DNA from: Botryosphaeria dothidea
Taxonomy: Eukaryota > Ascomycota > Dothideomycetes > Botryosphaeriales > Botryosphaeriaceae
Direction of reading: 5' to 3'
NCBI GenBank assembly: GCA_011503125.2
Contig: WWBZ02000002.1
Location: 1,674,001 to 1,738,000 of the forward strand
Length of the DNA stretch: 64,000 nucleotides
Positions 32,970 through 44,798 of this stretch are shown piece by piece. The translations under genes were made by a program, and so were the position numbers. The notes under the pieces were generated by a model. The model was not told where the DNA came from. It did not search any database and was given only the letters and a program-made list of their open reading frames with translations. Each line of letters opens with the position of its first letter. Position 1 is the stretch's first letter.

Positions 32970-34838
32970 AGCGAGACGCGGGAGGACTGCTGGTGCGCTG
33001 GGAGCTCCAATGGGACGTGTCTGACAGGGAGGAATGCGAGAAGAAAATGCTAGGGAGGGAGCAGGTGAAGGTAGAGGTGAGATGCCATGGTGGAGCGGGT
33101 TGGAGAGGGCAGGAGGGCCGAGGCTTGCGGCAATGGTGGTGCATTGCCGCAAAACGCAAGCCGACGGCGACATTGGCCCCTGCGAATGCGGGGTCCTGAG
33201 CTCTCCCTAGCTCCGACCAGCCAATCACGCCCATGAAACACGCTCGATTGCGTCAAGGTCCAGCTCCAGGTCGGAGCTGTTCTGCAGGGGCCGACGAGCT
33301 GGCAGAGCTCTCGAGATACACACACATAAAGCATCCACCCCCGGACAACTGCGTCAATTGCAACGTCCTCGTCCGCATCCCTTTCACACACCACCGCTCT
33401 GTAGTAACGGCTCCTGCCCGTGAATGATGCTGCAACTCAAGCCAAGAGCCAGACGTCCCATTGATCAAATTGTGCAATAATTCAGCAGGTTTTCAGCCAA
33501 AGATCCACAACAGCCACTACAAAGGTGTGCCCACCACAGATACATCATGGAGACCCATCCCGCACATCAAGCTACAAACAACTTGCTACTAAGATCCACG
33601 TCTTGGTTTCAGGGGGAGAGGGTTCGACCGGAGCAAGCTAGATCTCGCAGATGGCATATGACGCCAGAGAAGCAAAGAGAATATGGAAACGGACGAAAGC
33701 AAATCAGGAAGGTGTGAGTGGCTTTCGAGTGCCCTTGAAGTTCGATACCTGCTCACAATTGTCTCACTAGGGGAATGCGGATGCTCAAAGAACGCAGAAA
33801 GTCCGAGGAAGGGTTGCAAGATTTCCAAAGAACAGGAAAAGATAGAGACGAAACTTACCATAAAGACCAGGTTTCAACCCGGCATCCTACATGGTCCACG
33901 TCACTATTCCCGCGCCTGATCGACCCAACAGCATGCTGGAAGTGTGAGATGACCGCATCTGCTCTTCATAGATGCTCGCAGGACTTTTGGCCAATCGGGA
34001 AAGGAGGGTAAGTTGGAAGCAGATATTGACGCTGCACCAGAACCCGACGACGCGGATCACGGCTAAATGCCGAATGTCCGAGGGCTCTGAAAGACCGCAG
34101 GCGCAGAAACGAAGTTTCAGGGCTCCCAAAGCAGTGGTTCGTGCGGACCCGCAGGTCTCGGACATGGGAGAGAACGGAAACTGGTCAGGCGGGCGATAGA
34201 TGATACGCATTCGATATGCAATACGGCACATTGAAACAGAGATGAAGCTGCGCTGGCAGACGGATGTTGCCAGATAGTCGACAGAAATAGGACCACCAAA
34301 TCGGGAAAGTCGACCGGCGGCAGGGAAGACCACAGGCTGAGACGTGTTGATCGGTAGGAAGACGAAGAGGACAGGAAACAGTGGAGAAATAAGACGCGCG
34401 CCGCCTGATGGAAGCCCAACTTTAAACCAGCCGCCAGGCAACACAGAGTTTGACCGTGCCACGCAGCGGACCAGCGCGACACAAGCATGTACTGGGATTG
34501 CAGCTCGAGAAACGGCGGAGCTGGCGCCGCAACAACGCAGGCACTGGCAGGCAGCATTCTGACGTAAGCACGGGCGCCCGTTTCGGGAAGGTAGCAGTGC
34601 GACGGCAAGAACCTTAAGAAACACCAAGCCCTTTGATTTACGGTGGCGGCTTTTGCAGGCAGATCAATGCAACGGCAAATTCCGTCGAGCAACAGCTGAT
34701 ACTCCCGACCCGAACCTTGAATATCGGCTATCCCCGCTCCGAACCCGCCTCTTCCGCACGTTCTTATGAAACGCCTTCCTCTGAAAAAATGGACCGGTGG
34801 TCGATCAGCTTTTACCCGCAGGCCCTTCGCAGAAGAAG
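32970..34838. other. 1.9-kb gene-poor region between HOT and NmrA-like genes
   Basis: Divergent intergenic DNA. A few open frames (up to ~245 codons on the minus strand near 33887-34692) lack conserved motifs, good starts or splice extensions, and I do not call them. No transposon terminal repeats were recognised. Confidence 0.4.
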
Positions 34839-36081
34839 ATGGTTAAAGTTGCAGTGGCGGGAGGCTCCGGAAGTATAAATCTCCGCCCAATCCTCGGTCC
34901 ATTCCTTCGACCGCTCACGTGTGCCCCATCGCAGACGTCGCACGCGAGGTCATCGACAAGATACTTGCCAAGAAGAAGCACGAGGTCACCGTCTTGACCC
35001 GGAAGGTACCGTTTGGACCCCTTCTCGCAGCCACCCTCCCACCGCTCACAGCCACAACCAGCCAGTCCTCGGCCCGGCCGTCGACCCGGACGGCATCAGA
35101 TGGGTGCAAGTTGACTACTCGGACAAGCCTTCGCTGACCAAAGTGCTCCGCGGCATCGATGTCGTCCTCTGCTTCTTCCTCGATCTGGACTATGTCAGCA
35201 TCGTGCGGAACTCCAAGAACCTCATTGATGCCTCGGTTCAAGCAGGCGTGAAGCGCTTTGCTCCCTCTGAATGGGGCAGGTATGCGAGCATCCCCCCTTC
35301 GCACGCCTTCTGCACGACGCTCACAGCCGTGCAGCCGCATCAACAGGACCCTTCCGCACAATGCTTTCAAAGAAGAGATCCGCGAATACCTTGAAGACAC
35401 AAACAGCGGCAGAATGGTGAGTCTGTATGCGTCAATCCGGAGCCCTGCAAAGCTGACGCCATGACAAGAGGCTGGAATACACGCTTTTCCAACCAGGACT
35501 TTTCGTGAATTACTTTGGCTTCCCTCACACAACCACCAAGCACTTTACCATGTGCCAGCCCTTCATTGATTTCGAGAATCGCCGGGCCATCGCCGTGGAC
35601 GAGGACAGCGCTTCCATCACTCTCACTACCGTGCAGGACATGGGTGCTGTAGTGGCTGAAGCTCTTGACTACGAGGGCGCGTGGCCCGTCGATGGGGGTA
35701 TGAGAGGCACGCAAACAACCGTCGCCGAGGTGATAGAGCTAGCCAGAAGATTGAGAGGTGAGCCTATTCCGTATGGACACGATCGTCTTGCTAGTCGCTC
35801 ACCTGAAAGGCTGCAATGCAGGCTGTATGAAAGTGGAGAAAGTGAGCTTGAACGACTTGAGAGCAGGCCAGCTCAAAACATCGTGGCGTCCCGATATTTC
35901 GCATCCGACAGTACCTAAAGAGCTCAAAGATACCATCTCGGAAAGGATGCTGATATTCTTCCTCAATTCTGTGGCGCAGCACTGTTGGCATGTGTCAGAT
36001 ACTTGGAACAAATTGTTGCCCCATCATCGCTTCACCACCGCCGAAGAGTATCTCTCAGGTATCTGGGCCGGCAAGCTGTAG
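34839..36081 (+). CDS. NmrA-like / isoflavone-reductase-like NAD(P)-binding protein
   Basis: Exons 34839..34872, 34935..35005, 35062..35279, 35347..35416, 35469..35757 and 35822..36081; 313 aa. Five introns of 52-67 nt all splice in phase and restore the family pattern: MVKVAVAGGSG-NVAREVIDKILAK, VTVLTRK-PVLGPAVD, FAPSEWG-RTLPHNAFKEE, NSGRM-RLEYTLFQPGLF, RRLR-GCMKVEKVS. The Rossmann glycine motif AGGSGNVA is at residues 7-14, followed by the substrate region FAPSEWG and a C-terminal KLKTSW-type/WNKLLP region. It is an atypical short-chain dehydrogenase of the NmrA/isoflavone reductase group, either a reductase of small aromatic or isoprenoid compounds or an NADP sensor; sequence alone cannot decide. 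The gene is unusually intron-rich for this window. Confidence 0.87.
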
Positions 36082-37830
36082 AGGCTTTTAACGAACTCTT
36101 CAACAAAAACTTTCCTGGACAAGACGAACTTCTACCTTGTGTCCTTGAAACTCCCCAACCCGTGCAAACATCCGTGCTACAGGCATGCTAATCATCCGGT
36201 GGGAGATGATGAGAGCGTCATAACCAAGAATTTCCGGTCGGAACTGCCGACAGGCAGCAATGCCCAAATCCACAGAACCGGAAGATTCCTATCTGGCGTC
36301 CTTCCGCAAGCGCTACATTTTGCACAAGGAACAGTGGCATGACCCTGAGTTCTTTCTGCCTTCTGGAGGCCTGACGGTCATCCTTTTTCAGCAAGTGGCC
36401 CATTCCTTCCTACTGCCTTCAGTGGCCGATCTGATTTTCATGGACCATGGGAGTTTCCCGATTGATACCCTGGCGACGGTTATTACGGGATCTCCTCATA
36501 GCTCATCAATCATAACGTTCAAACAGACAGGGAATCCGATCATTGATACGAAGCGTATGCTGCGGGAATGAGCTGGCGGGCGCACGCGGACGCTAAGCAT
36601 TGTACTACGAGGCAATTTTGAAGTTCAGATGTACGTTCTCAACGTATCGCAAGCTGGAAAAGCAAGGCAGCGAACGAAATCAGAGGCCACGGGTTTTGAA
36701 GAACCCTCGAAAAATATTATTGCGTTCGGAGTTCTCCCAACCCTTCCTCGAACAAAGCGCTGCATGTTGTCACTGGAAACCCCGCACCAGGGCGGCGCAG
36801 ATCCCTGCTCCCGTGTAACCGTATATGGGAGTTTTCTGGGAATGTACTGTGCATACGACGGATGAGAATTACCATTGGAGGCCGAAGCTGATGAACGTCG
36901 GTCCTACCCTGCCCTTCGAAATTCTGCATGGCCGTCAGCATAGGGATGCGTAAGTTGTGCTACATTACATAACTCAAATGTACAAGTAGTCACGATCTAC
37001 AAAAAAAGGGCTGCGGAACAAGTGGTATCATAACCGACTTCAGGGCTCGATGACGGTGAAACCTCACACAGACTGGCTGAGGCCCCATGTGAAGATGGCG
37101 TCGAAACTGGCCATGTGATATGCGTATTGGTTCAAATCCAAGGAAACGCTTCAGCTGCTCATCTCGTCTCTTTTATCAACAGCTGCAAACTATAAGCGAC
37201 AGCGTAGATACCTGGCCGTGGGAAAGAGCAGGGACGAAAATAATCTTTTGCATGTCTAGAGAGAGTGCATATACACGTGAGTATTGCCGCAGACGGTAAG
37301 CGGCGACGGCCAGCGGCGACGGCCTCTAAAAAGCACAAGTTCACAGGAAGTCGAAGCATTCGTCCGGACGCAAGTGTATCGCATTCTGAGGGACAGAGCC
37401 ATCTGGGCGAATGCTTTGAACCCCTATAATGGAAGCTTTGATCCGGTCATCTGTGGGGCTATCGCATTTGGCGCTAACCGTCAGATGCAGCACCTCTCTT
37501 TGCTTGAGACCTGCGAGGATGAAGCTCGGTTATGCAAATATCAACTCGTGCGTCCCCGAGTTGAGCAAATCACAACATGTATGCCAAGAAGACACCTGTG
37601 TAATGTATATGCACACCTCTCCTGATCTGAAGACACAAGAGCTGCCTATCATGCTTGGCTTGCACTGGTGCAGCACAGGACGTAAAGAAGCTTTCATTGA
37701 AAGAATGCTGAGAAAGGGACGCAAAACACCTCTTTTAGCCATCGAGAACCCCCCGCAACGCCAATCAAATGCTCAGGGAAAGACTTCGGCCTCTCTAACG
37801 CCATCCCGATGCGTAAAACGGGTATATAGC
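36082..37830. other. 1.7-kb convergent region without a supported gene
   Basis: The region lies between NmrA-like (+) and TFB3 (-) 3' ends. A 103-codon frame at 36260-36571 and a 183-codon frame at 37429-37980 (which overlaps the TFB3 3' end) have no recognisable motifs. A tRNA-like A/B-box pair near 37070-37140 does not fold. Confidence 0.4.
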
Positions 37831-39077
37831 TTAGAAGACGTCATCCATATTCACATCCCCCTTCCCACTCGCACCCGCCACAGCTGCAGCGTGCGTCGCG
37901 AGTGGCGGAGCGCTGGTCGTGTCGATATTCGCAGCTTCATCCTGCACGAAGATACCAAACCCAGCGAACGCGTCACATAATGCATGCGAGTAATACTCTT
38001 TGATGTCGCAGCCACCGGCGGCGTAAACAGGCTTAGAGTAGTAGTCATCCAGCCAATTCCAGTCGTAGCGATCCTGGATGACGGCGTATTGGCGCGTCTC
38101 GGCGTCGCCACCAAAGGCATCGAACGGCTTCTCCACCTCAACGACCTTTTTCTTGAGCCCCTTAATTTGAAACCCGCCGCTGGCGGCACCACTCGACGGA
38201 GCTGGAGCCGTCGCGCCTGGGGTAACACGGGCGGCAGCGGCAATGGAGTGGGTCTGGCCCGCGCGTTTGAGGTGCACCTGGGCAATTCTGGAAGCATCGC
38301 CCTGTCCGCTGGCGAGCTGGTTGATGACGTCTCTCCGGCCCTCCAGGCGCTCACGCGAGAGCTGCACCTCTTCGCGCAGAGCGGCTTCACGCCGCAGCTT
38401 GGCTTGCTCCTTCTCGACTGCCTGCTGAGCCTCCCACGCTGAGGCTTCTTGCTGGGCAATGACTTCGTTCTCTTTGATTGAAGCGTGGTTCGCATCGGCG
38501 TATTTTTTAAGTCTCGCCTCGGCCTGGTCGACGTTTATACGGTTCACGAGGTCATAGGTGATGTCTTCGACGTCATTAAGGTAGTTGTTGTAGTGGTCCA
38601 GCGTCTCAAACTCGTCTTCGCGGCGGTTGAAGCTGCGAGGAGGCGTGAGCACCGAGTCTCGTCACAGCAACACAAAGCCACTTACACAGCTGCTACCCGA
38701 CGCCTGATATCCACCTCCCTCTCGACCTGGATGTCCTCAAACGTCTTCTTCCGGAAGCGATTCTTGCGTAGAGTCTTGCCGCAGCCGACGATCCTGCAGG
38801 GCGCGGGGCCATGAGAGTAGATGCGGTCGACGCACGACTCGCACATCTGGTGATAGCACTCCGGGTTGATGAGGAAGCGCATGTTGGGGTTGAGGTAGCG
38901 CGACGACTTGCACACGGGGCAGATGTCTGGCACAGCAGGCCTTTGGTCAGCTCTCTCGTCGGAATGCAGTTGCAACGCTGCTTGAAGCCGCTGGTGCAGC
39001 TGCTCACCGGCGTCCTCAACTGCCTGGGAGCCCTTCGCAGCCTGAGGCCCGCTCTCGCGGCGGGCTGCTCGGGACAT
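37831..39077 (-). CDS. TFB3: TFIIH/CAK assembly factor TFB3 (MAT1)
   Basis: Exons 39077..38686 and 38632..37831; 397 aa; 53-nt intron joining RRRVAA-V to FNRREDEFETL. TFB3/MAT1 is the RING-finger subunit linking the CDK-activating kinase module to core TFIIH in RNA polymerase II transcription and nucleotide-excision repair. The C3HC4 RING is complete: Cys53, Cys56, Cys74, His76, Cys79, Cys82, Cys94 and Cys99. It is followed by the MAT1-specific basic stretch (GKTLRKNRFRKKTFEDI) and REVDIRRRV, then a long coiled coil (~140-240) rich in Gln/Glu/Ala/Arg and a C-terminal hydrophobic region (DWNWLDDYYSKPVYAAGG) that should contact the cyclin H-CDK7 pair. It starts 386 nt from the URI-like gene on the other strand. 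Confidence 0.93.
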
Positions 39078-39463
39078 GGCGGTGTTGAGGTGTAGTGTAG
39101 ATTGAGTTGCAAGCGCAGATCGCGCGCAATCAAGCGGTCTGCGAGGGGCGCGTGTTCGAGTGGACGGGATGTGCGCGCGCGTGTCGGTGGAGCTGCTTGA
39201 TTCAGTCTGAGTGGCGGCCAAGTCTGTGCTGTGCTTTGCTTTGCTTTCAAAGCCTCGCAGGTTTGCGGCGGTCGCTGACAACGATTTCTTGCGTTTGCGC
39301 CCGGAATCTTGCATGACGCGGCCGCCCCAAGCCCTGACGCATCCACCAATTCCGCGTTTTGTTCCACCCTCTTCCTTCCGCCTGATCGCCGCTCCCGTCA
39401 ACTTTTTTGCGACCACCAGCCTGCTGCCTCCGCAACACCTCCAGCCCGCCCGTCGCCGCCAAC
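39078..39463. promoter_or_regulatory. divergent promoter of TFB3 and URI/Bud27-like gene
   Basis: 386 nt between start codons. Both products touch RNA polymerase II machinery (TFIIH; RPB5-interacting prefoldin), so shared control is plausible. A pyrimidine-rich stretch precedes the URI start. No specific site is claimed. Confidence 0.5.
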
Positions 39464-41437
39464 ATGAGCGCTCAGTCACGCGACCACATCAGCGACCTCG
39501 AGCGCCACCGTCTGCGCCTCGAGGAGCAGATTTTCAAGCTGCGCAAATCCCTCCAGCACTGGCAAACATGGGACGCCGAGTACGAAGGCCTGAAGGAAGA
39601 GATCCAAGGCTTCAAGAAAACCCCGGGCGCCGCCGATCCCACCGCGCAGGACATGATTGACCTCGGTCATGAATTCGGCGGCGAGCTCGTCAACGAGAAG
39701 GAAATCAAGGAATTGCTGGGCAAGGACATGAGTCGGAGCGCAAAGCAGGTCATTGACTTGATTTCGCGGAGGCAGGACTACGTTCAGAAGAATATAGAGA
39801 CGGTGCAAAAGCAGGTCGACGCGGCTGAGGACAAGCTGACTAAGGTGCTCATTGTCAGCAACCCCAGTCTGGAGGACGAAGAAGGCGGTCCGCTCATGGA
39901 TATCCGCGAGGAACTGGATGAGGATGGAAATGTTGTGTCAAGCTCCATCTCTCATCCAGGGCAGCAGACGGCCCGTATCATGGAAACATTGAAGAGAGCG
40001 GGTATCGAGCTTCCAGACCAGGAGAGCAAGGGTAACGAAGAGACGCCTGACGTTGCGGACTCCTCGTCAGACGCAGGTGCGCCTGCAATGAAAATAGAGG
40101 AGCCAATACAACCGGACTTCTCTCAAGGAGCTGGAGAGGCCTCTGTTCAGGCGGAAGCCGCGCCAGCTTCTCAGGAACCAAAGCCAATCTCTCGAAAGAA
40201 GTCTGTATCCTTCGCTCCGGATACCAAGGAACCTGCCGAATCTTCTGGCGTGCCCGAAACCAAAGGATCGTTCACCACACACATGAACTTCAAACCTGGC
40301 AGCCGCGTCGTTGAACTGAATGACAAAGACGAGGCAATTGGGCATGAGATTGCCGGCCCGCAGAACCCAGGTATACAGGACCCTGTCATCCCGAAGAACG
40401 AGTCCGAAGAAGATGCAAAGCTGCGGCGCGAGATGCTTGAATATAACTTGAATGAGGTTGGCCACGTCGTTGCGGAGCTAGATCTTTACGAAGGAAACAG
40501 CGATGACGAGGACATGTATGAAGAGGAAGATTCAGATATTGAGGAGGTGGAAGAGGACGAGTGGGGTAGGAGTAGGCCGGTCATTACGGAGGAGTATCTG
40601 CAGAAGATGAGGGAGCTTGAGAAGAAGCTTGATGCGAGAATGATCGAGAATATGGGCCCGGCACCTGAAGATGCAGATCTGAACAACATGTTGCAGCAGG
40701 CGCAAGGCGTACACAAGCTCGTCGTTCGGACAGACGAGGAGATCCCACCAGCCCTTCTCCCAAAGCAGTCAGCCAAGAACACATCTGCAGAAGCTCAGCG
40801 GAAGAACGAGACATCAGAACCGGCATCTACCGCCGGTTCTGCAACTCAGCCCGCAAGATCCGAAAAGGGCGTTCGCTTTGCCCCCGAATTTGATGTCTCT
40901 CCGGCACCCGCCGTCAAGCTGCCCCCACCATCACCCCCCTCCACCACCAAGACCCCGGAACCCAGCCCCGTAGCCGACGCTATCATCGAACGCACCCCAG
41001 TTACACAGGCCCCGCCAGCGCCTTCCGAACCGGTCCCACCGCGCAAAGCATCTCGCTTCAAAGTGTCTCGTGCAAATCTGCCTGCCGACTCTTCCTTGAC
41101 GGCATCTCCCTCCACCGCCAGCCCCCTCCCCAGCCGACCCACTGGCCCTTCAAATGCCACTCTCGCCTCGTCCATCATCGAGCGCGACATGGCCTCCACG
41201 CCCGCCTCGGCTCCCGATCCTGATGGCCTGGACCCGGACACGCTGTCGGAGGAGACGCTGACGTCGTACCACAAGCTACGCACCAAGCTCATCCAGCGGC
41301 AGGAAGGTGGCTTCACGCGGCTCGACCCGGAGGAGGAGGCAGATGGCCCACTGGTCGAGGAGCGCGAGGACGGCAGCGTCAGGAAGGTGAGCAGATTCCG
41401 GGCTGCAAGGGTGAAGGGCGCGGGCGTGGGGCTATGA
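39464..41437 (+). CDS. unconventional prefoldin, URI/Bud27-like (DUF3835)
   Basis: Single-exon gene, 657 aa. The N-terminus (residues ~1-150) is a prefoldin-alpha-like pair of helices (SDLERHRLRLEEQIFKLRKS ... DYVQKNIETVQKQVDAAEDK). The long middle is acidic and disordered. The C-terminus contains short conserved blocks including NATLASSIIERD and a basic end (VRKVSRFRAARVKG), as in the fungal DUF3835/Bud27 group. URI/Bud27 interacts with RPB5 and helps cytoplasmic assembly of RNA polymerases. Two copies of a [K]xVxFAP motif occur: KSVSF at 246-250 and KGVRF at 468-472. They match the PP1-docking RVxF pattern. ATG 39464 is chosen because it starts the prefoldin helix; an in-frame ATG at 39407 adds non-conserved sequence. 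The alternative is a generic prefoldin-like coiled-coil protein. Confidence 0.78.
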   Translation: MSAQSRDHISDLERHRLRLEEQIFKLRKSLQHWQTWDAEYEGLKEEIQGFKKTPGAADPTAQDMIDLGHEFGGELVNEKEIKELLGKDMSRSAKQVIDLISRRQDYVQKNIETVQKQVDAAEDKLTKVLIVSNPSLEDEEGGPLMDIREELDEDGNVVSSSISHPGQQTARIMETLKRAGIELPDQESKGNEETPDVADSSSDAGAPAMKIEEPIQPDFSQGAGEASVQAEAAPASQEPKPISRKKSVSFAPDTKEPAESSGVPETKGSFTTHMNFKPGSRVVELNDKDEAIGHEIAGPQNPGIQDPVIPKNESEEDAKLRREMLEYNLNEVGHVVAELDLYEGNSDDEDMYEEEDSDIEEVEEDEWGRSRPVITEEYLQKMRELEKKLDARMIENMGPAPEDADLNNMLQQAQGVHKLVVRTDEEIPPALLPKQSAKNTSAEAQRKNETSEPASTAGSATQPARSEKGVRFAPEFDVSPAPAVKLPPPSPPSTTKTPEPSPVADAIIERTPVTQAPPAPSEPVPPRKASRFKVSRANLPADSSLTASPSTASPLPSRPTGPSNATLASSIIERDMASTPASAPDPDGLDPDTLSEETLTSYHKLRTKLIQRQEGGFTRLDPEEEADGPLVEEREDGSVRKVSRFRAARVKGAGVGL

Positions 41438-42278
41438 ATGGACTGTTTGGGGGGGTGTGTTTCGAGGGGTGCGCGTTCATGGAAGCGAGGATCATTTGAG
41501 CAATTCATCCAAGGAGCTAGAAAGACTGCTCAATAGATAAAGTCAAAGCTCTAGCTCAATTTAAGAAGAATATGAAGATTTGCGGAGGGCTGCTGTCCGC
41601 TTCTGCCCACCCCCAAAAAATTCCCAGCATTGATGTTGTTCTCAATGCAATTGCGGTGCACCTGGCATAATAATCATGAACAAGTGTCACAGAACCTAAT
41701 CAGCTTAGAAGTCTTGTTATACCAATAATGTTGGCTAACATATATTATTCAATGAGAAAATGAAAAGCCGGGCAGCCAACTGAGCCTACTCCTCGTATCC
41801 CACGCCACAATGTACCATTACCGTGATGTAGGATTAGGAGAGACTAGTCTGAAGACCAAACAATGTATGAGACAGGTGCAGAACGAAATAGAGATGTTGT
41901 CGATGCTTGTCCCAAAGAAGAAATTTTCCGTACACGTATATCGTACATCGGCGTCTCCCGTTCCTCGTTCCACGTCCTCCTTGCGAAGCTTAATCGAGTT
42001 CGAAAACGATGAGTTCGGCTTGAAGATGCTGGAAAAGCCAGCGATCCGAAAAGTTGAGACAGAAAAAGGAAACTGGAAAATAGCCCTGCCCACCAACCAG
42101 CTTTCAAGTGACATCAACAATGACATGTAGAAGAAAAAGATTGGGAAGCAATGAAACGGTCCATCGGTCCAAGTATTCTTCGAACGAACGCTTTTAATGG
42201 AAAAGGGAGAGCTAGTCTGGTCTCATAATCCTGACTTACCCATCTCAACATACCTCCTCTCAATCTAGGGTTCTGTTA
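41438..42278. other. convergent 3' flanks of URI-like and MAM3-like genes
   Basis: 0.84 kb; AT-rich from 41500 to 41760. A 106-codon open frame at 41810-42130 has no recognisable motif and is not called. Confidence 0.4.
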
Positions 42279-44798
42279 CTACCACGTACCCTTCTTCTTC
42301 TTACCAGCTCGCTTCTTCCTCTTCTTCTTTTGCTTGCCAGCTTCACCAATAACCTGACTGTCCCCAGTGCCACTAGCAATCTCTTCATCCTTTGCACCAT
42401 CCAGATTCGCAGGCGCGGGCTGAGGCTCGGGCTGTGTACTTGAACTTGGCTCGACGTTGACGTAACCGCTATGGCCGCTGCTACTACCCCAGTTGCGGTG
42501 CGACGAGTTCTGAGAACGATGGGAGTGGCTGGAACCCTGGCGCTGTTGGTTGTTCTCTTCACTATCCGAGCTGCTCGAAACATCAAGAATCATCTTCTTG
42601 ACGCCATTCACGTCGATGACATTTTCCGATATTGAGCCAGACCGAACAGTGGCTTTTCCGAGACGAGGGGATCGAGCAGGGGATCCGCTGTGCATTGAGC
42701 CGATAGTACTAGAGCTGTTCGACCTGCGAGCTTCAGGAGACCGATTGTCAATGACAATCTTACGCTGGGTCTGAGGAGAACTGCTCGCGCCACCGTTTGA
42801 CGACTTATGCGAAGAGGGACGGTCACTAGCTGCGCGCGGCGGGGTGTTCTTTCCTATCGAACCATAGGTCGTAGCGACGGCGTGGGCGCCATCGCTAGCG
42901 TCACGGCCGCTGTTCGCAAGAATACCCTCGCCAATTCCACCTTGAAGAGCAGTAGGTCCAACCCTTGGTGTTTCTTCCGTGATAGCAGGCTGCTGACTGT
43001 TGCCGTTGGCACTGCCATTGTTATTTCCACTGCTTGCGTATACAGGAGCGCTTTCGGGAATAGTGCTGACACTAGGCTTGATCTTCACGGTACTAATCCT
43101 GGTCGATCTGGGATTGCTGGCGGCATTGGATGGTCCCAGATGCTTGAGGTGTTCCCTCAATTCAGGGTCGCCATCACGAAGACCAATGGGCGTAGCTCTT
43201 CCGAACGAACCGTTACCACTGCTACTACGACGCATCAGAAGCTTGACCTGAGGGCTAGTTCCGAACACACGACTGCTGTCGGTGCTCTTCCTGCGGGGCT
43301 CAGACTCTGACAACAGGGCAGTATGCTCATCAGCTTCCGTTTCCTCAGGGCGTTCAGTGATGATTTCGCCTTTGAGGACACGGTTGCGGGGCGCGGGGGT
43401 GATACGACGGATGGCCTTGTGGACGTCGATGAAGACATCAGACTCATCGATGATTTCCCTGATATATATTAGCGTTTGGACAGAATCACATTTGGTGAAA
43501 AACTCACTCTCCGATCAGCTCCTCAATGACATCCTCGAGAGTAACGACGCCAAGGGCTCCGAAAGACTCGCCTGGGAAGTCAGAGACGAGAACCATGTGG
43601 GACTTTCCCTCCTGGAAGAAGTTGACGATATCAAGGCAGCTGGTCTCGGGACGAGTTTCGGGAAGAGTGGCGAGGGCGAAGTCGCGAACTTGCTTGCCGT
43701 CCTCTGGATCGTACGTAATCAATAGCTTGACAAGAAGCATGCCAACGAAGTTGCGAGGATTGTTGGGCTCGTAGATGGGGATTCGAGAGTAGCCAGCGGA
43801 GAGAATAGTATCCATCATTTTCTCATCAAGCACGGTATCGGCGGACATGGTGAACACGTCATTCATGGGGGTCATGATGCTTCCCACGGGCTTCTCCTTA
43901 AGATCCAGCACAGCACTGATAATTGTGACTTCATCTTGGTTCAAGCGCTCCTCGGGACTCGATCCTAGTGTCTTGTGAAGAGTGACCAGAGTTTTCAGGC
44001 CAGCCTTCTTGTATGTTGTTCCATGGTCCTCGCCCAGGAGATAATCCAGCAGCTTCGCAGTAGGCCAGGCGACGGGACACATGATCCACATGAGGGCGAG
44101 AACGACAGGCGACATCCATGCTCCGATTGGCAGACCGTATCGGACGCAGATGGACTGGGGGACGACTTCACCGAAAATGACTATGGCGAGATGTTAGCGA
44201 GGCAGGAAAATCGCGCTGAGGTTAAACGACGCATCATGCAGACATACCAATCAAGACGGTACTGCTCACGACGGCAGGCCAGCCTCCGCCAAGAGACCTG
44301 TCCAAGACGATGGGCAGAGTCTCGTTGGTGATAACGTTGCTGAGCAGCAGCGTGACCAGAACCCAGTGCTTGCCCTTCTTGAGAAGGCGAAGTACGCGTG
44401 CGGCATTTTTCTTCTCGGCGCCGTCGCCGGAGGCAGCAAGAACCTGGAGGTAGATCTCATCCTGGCCCATGAGGCTGGGTTGAGACAGACGTCAGTGGGG
44501 GTGCTACAAGCGACGAGTGGAACGGTGCGACTTACGCAATGGTGAGACCGGCGAAGATGCCGCCCAGCAGCACGAGGGCGACGGCGACGCTGAGGTAGAT
44601 CCAGAGACCGGCATCGCCGGGGTCCTTGGGGAGGTCATCATCGGCGAGGACAGAGACGGGGATGTGCTTCAATGGCGCGGCGTGTCCGACGGCGGACAGC
44701 AGAAGGCCGGCCGTGAGAAGGGCGACGGGTCTCACTCGGGCGAGGCCATTGGGAGCAAAAGGGCCGCTAGCAAGGGCCCTCGCGAAGACCAGAGACAT
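42279..44798 (-). CDS. MAM3: CNNM/ACDP family membrane protein (MAM3-like)
   Basis: Exons 44798..44536, 44474..44248, 44180..43508 and 43458..42279; 780 aa; introns 61, 67 and 49 nt (last with GCTAAT branch). The N-terminus has a signal-like hydrophobic segment, then the DUF21 transmembrane domain with about four membrane segments ([35 protein letters not shown]; a segment leading into [29 protein letters not shown]). The DUF21 motif GEVVPQ is intact. Cytoplasmic tandem CBS domains follow (from [15 protein letters not shown] to [21 protein letters not shown]), then a long Ser-rich disordered tail ending in a Lys/Arg cluster. Yeast Mam3 is a vacuolar protein affecting manganese and mitochondrial morphology; CNNM proteins handle Mg2+. 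Metal specificity is inferred. Confidence 0.92.

Noticed and set aside
33887..34692. Overlapping minus-strand open frames of 246 and 191 codons
   Set aside because: No conserved motifs, low-complexity hydrophobic/Ser sequence and no plausible promoter or introns; they overlap each other in different frames.
36260..36571. 103-codon open frame beginning MPKSTEPEDSYLASF
   Set aside because: No recognisable family, short, in a convergent intergenic region; could be chance.
37070..37150. Possible tRNA: A-box-like TGGCTGAGG and B-box-like GGTTCAAATCC
   Set aside because: No 7-bp acceptor stem or anticodon stem can be paired at the right spacing.
37429..37980. 183-codon plus-strand frame overlapping the TFB3 3' end
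   Set aside because: Its last third is antisense to the TFB3 C-terminus and the remainder has no conserved features.
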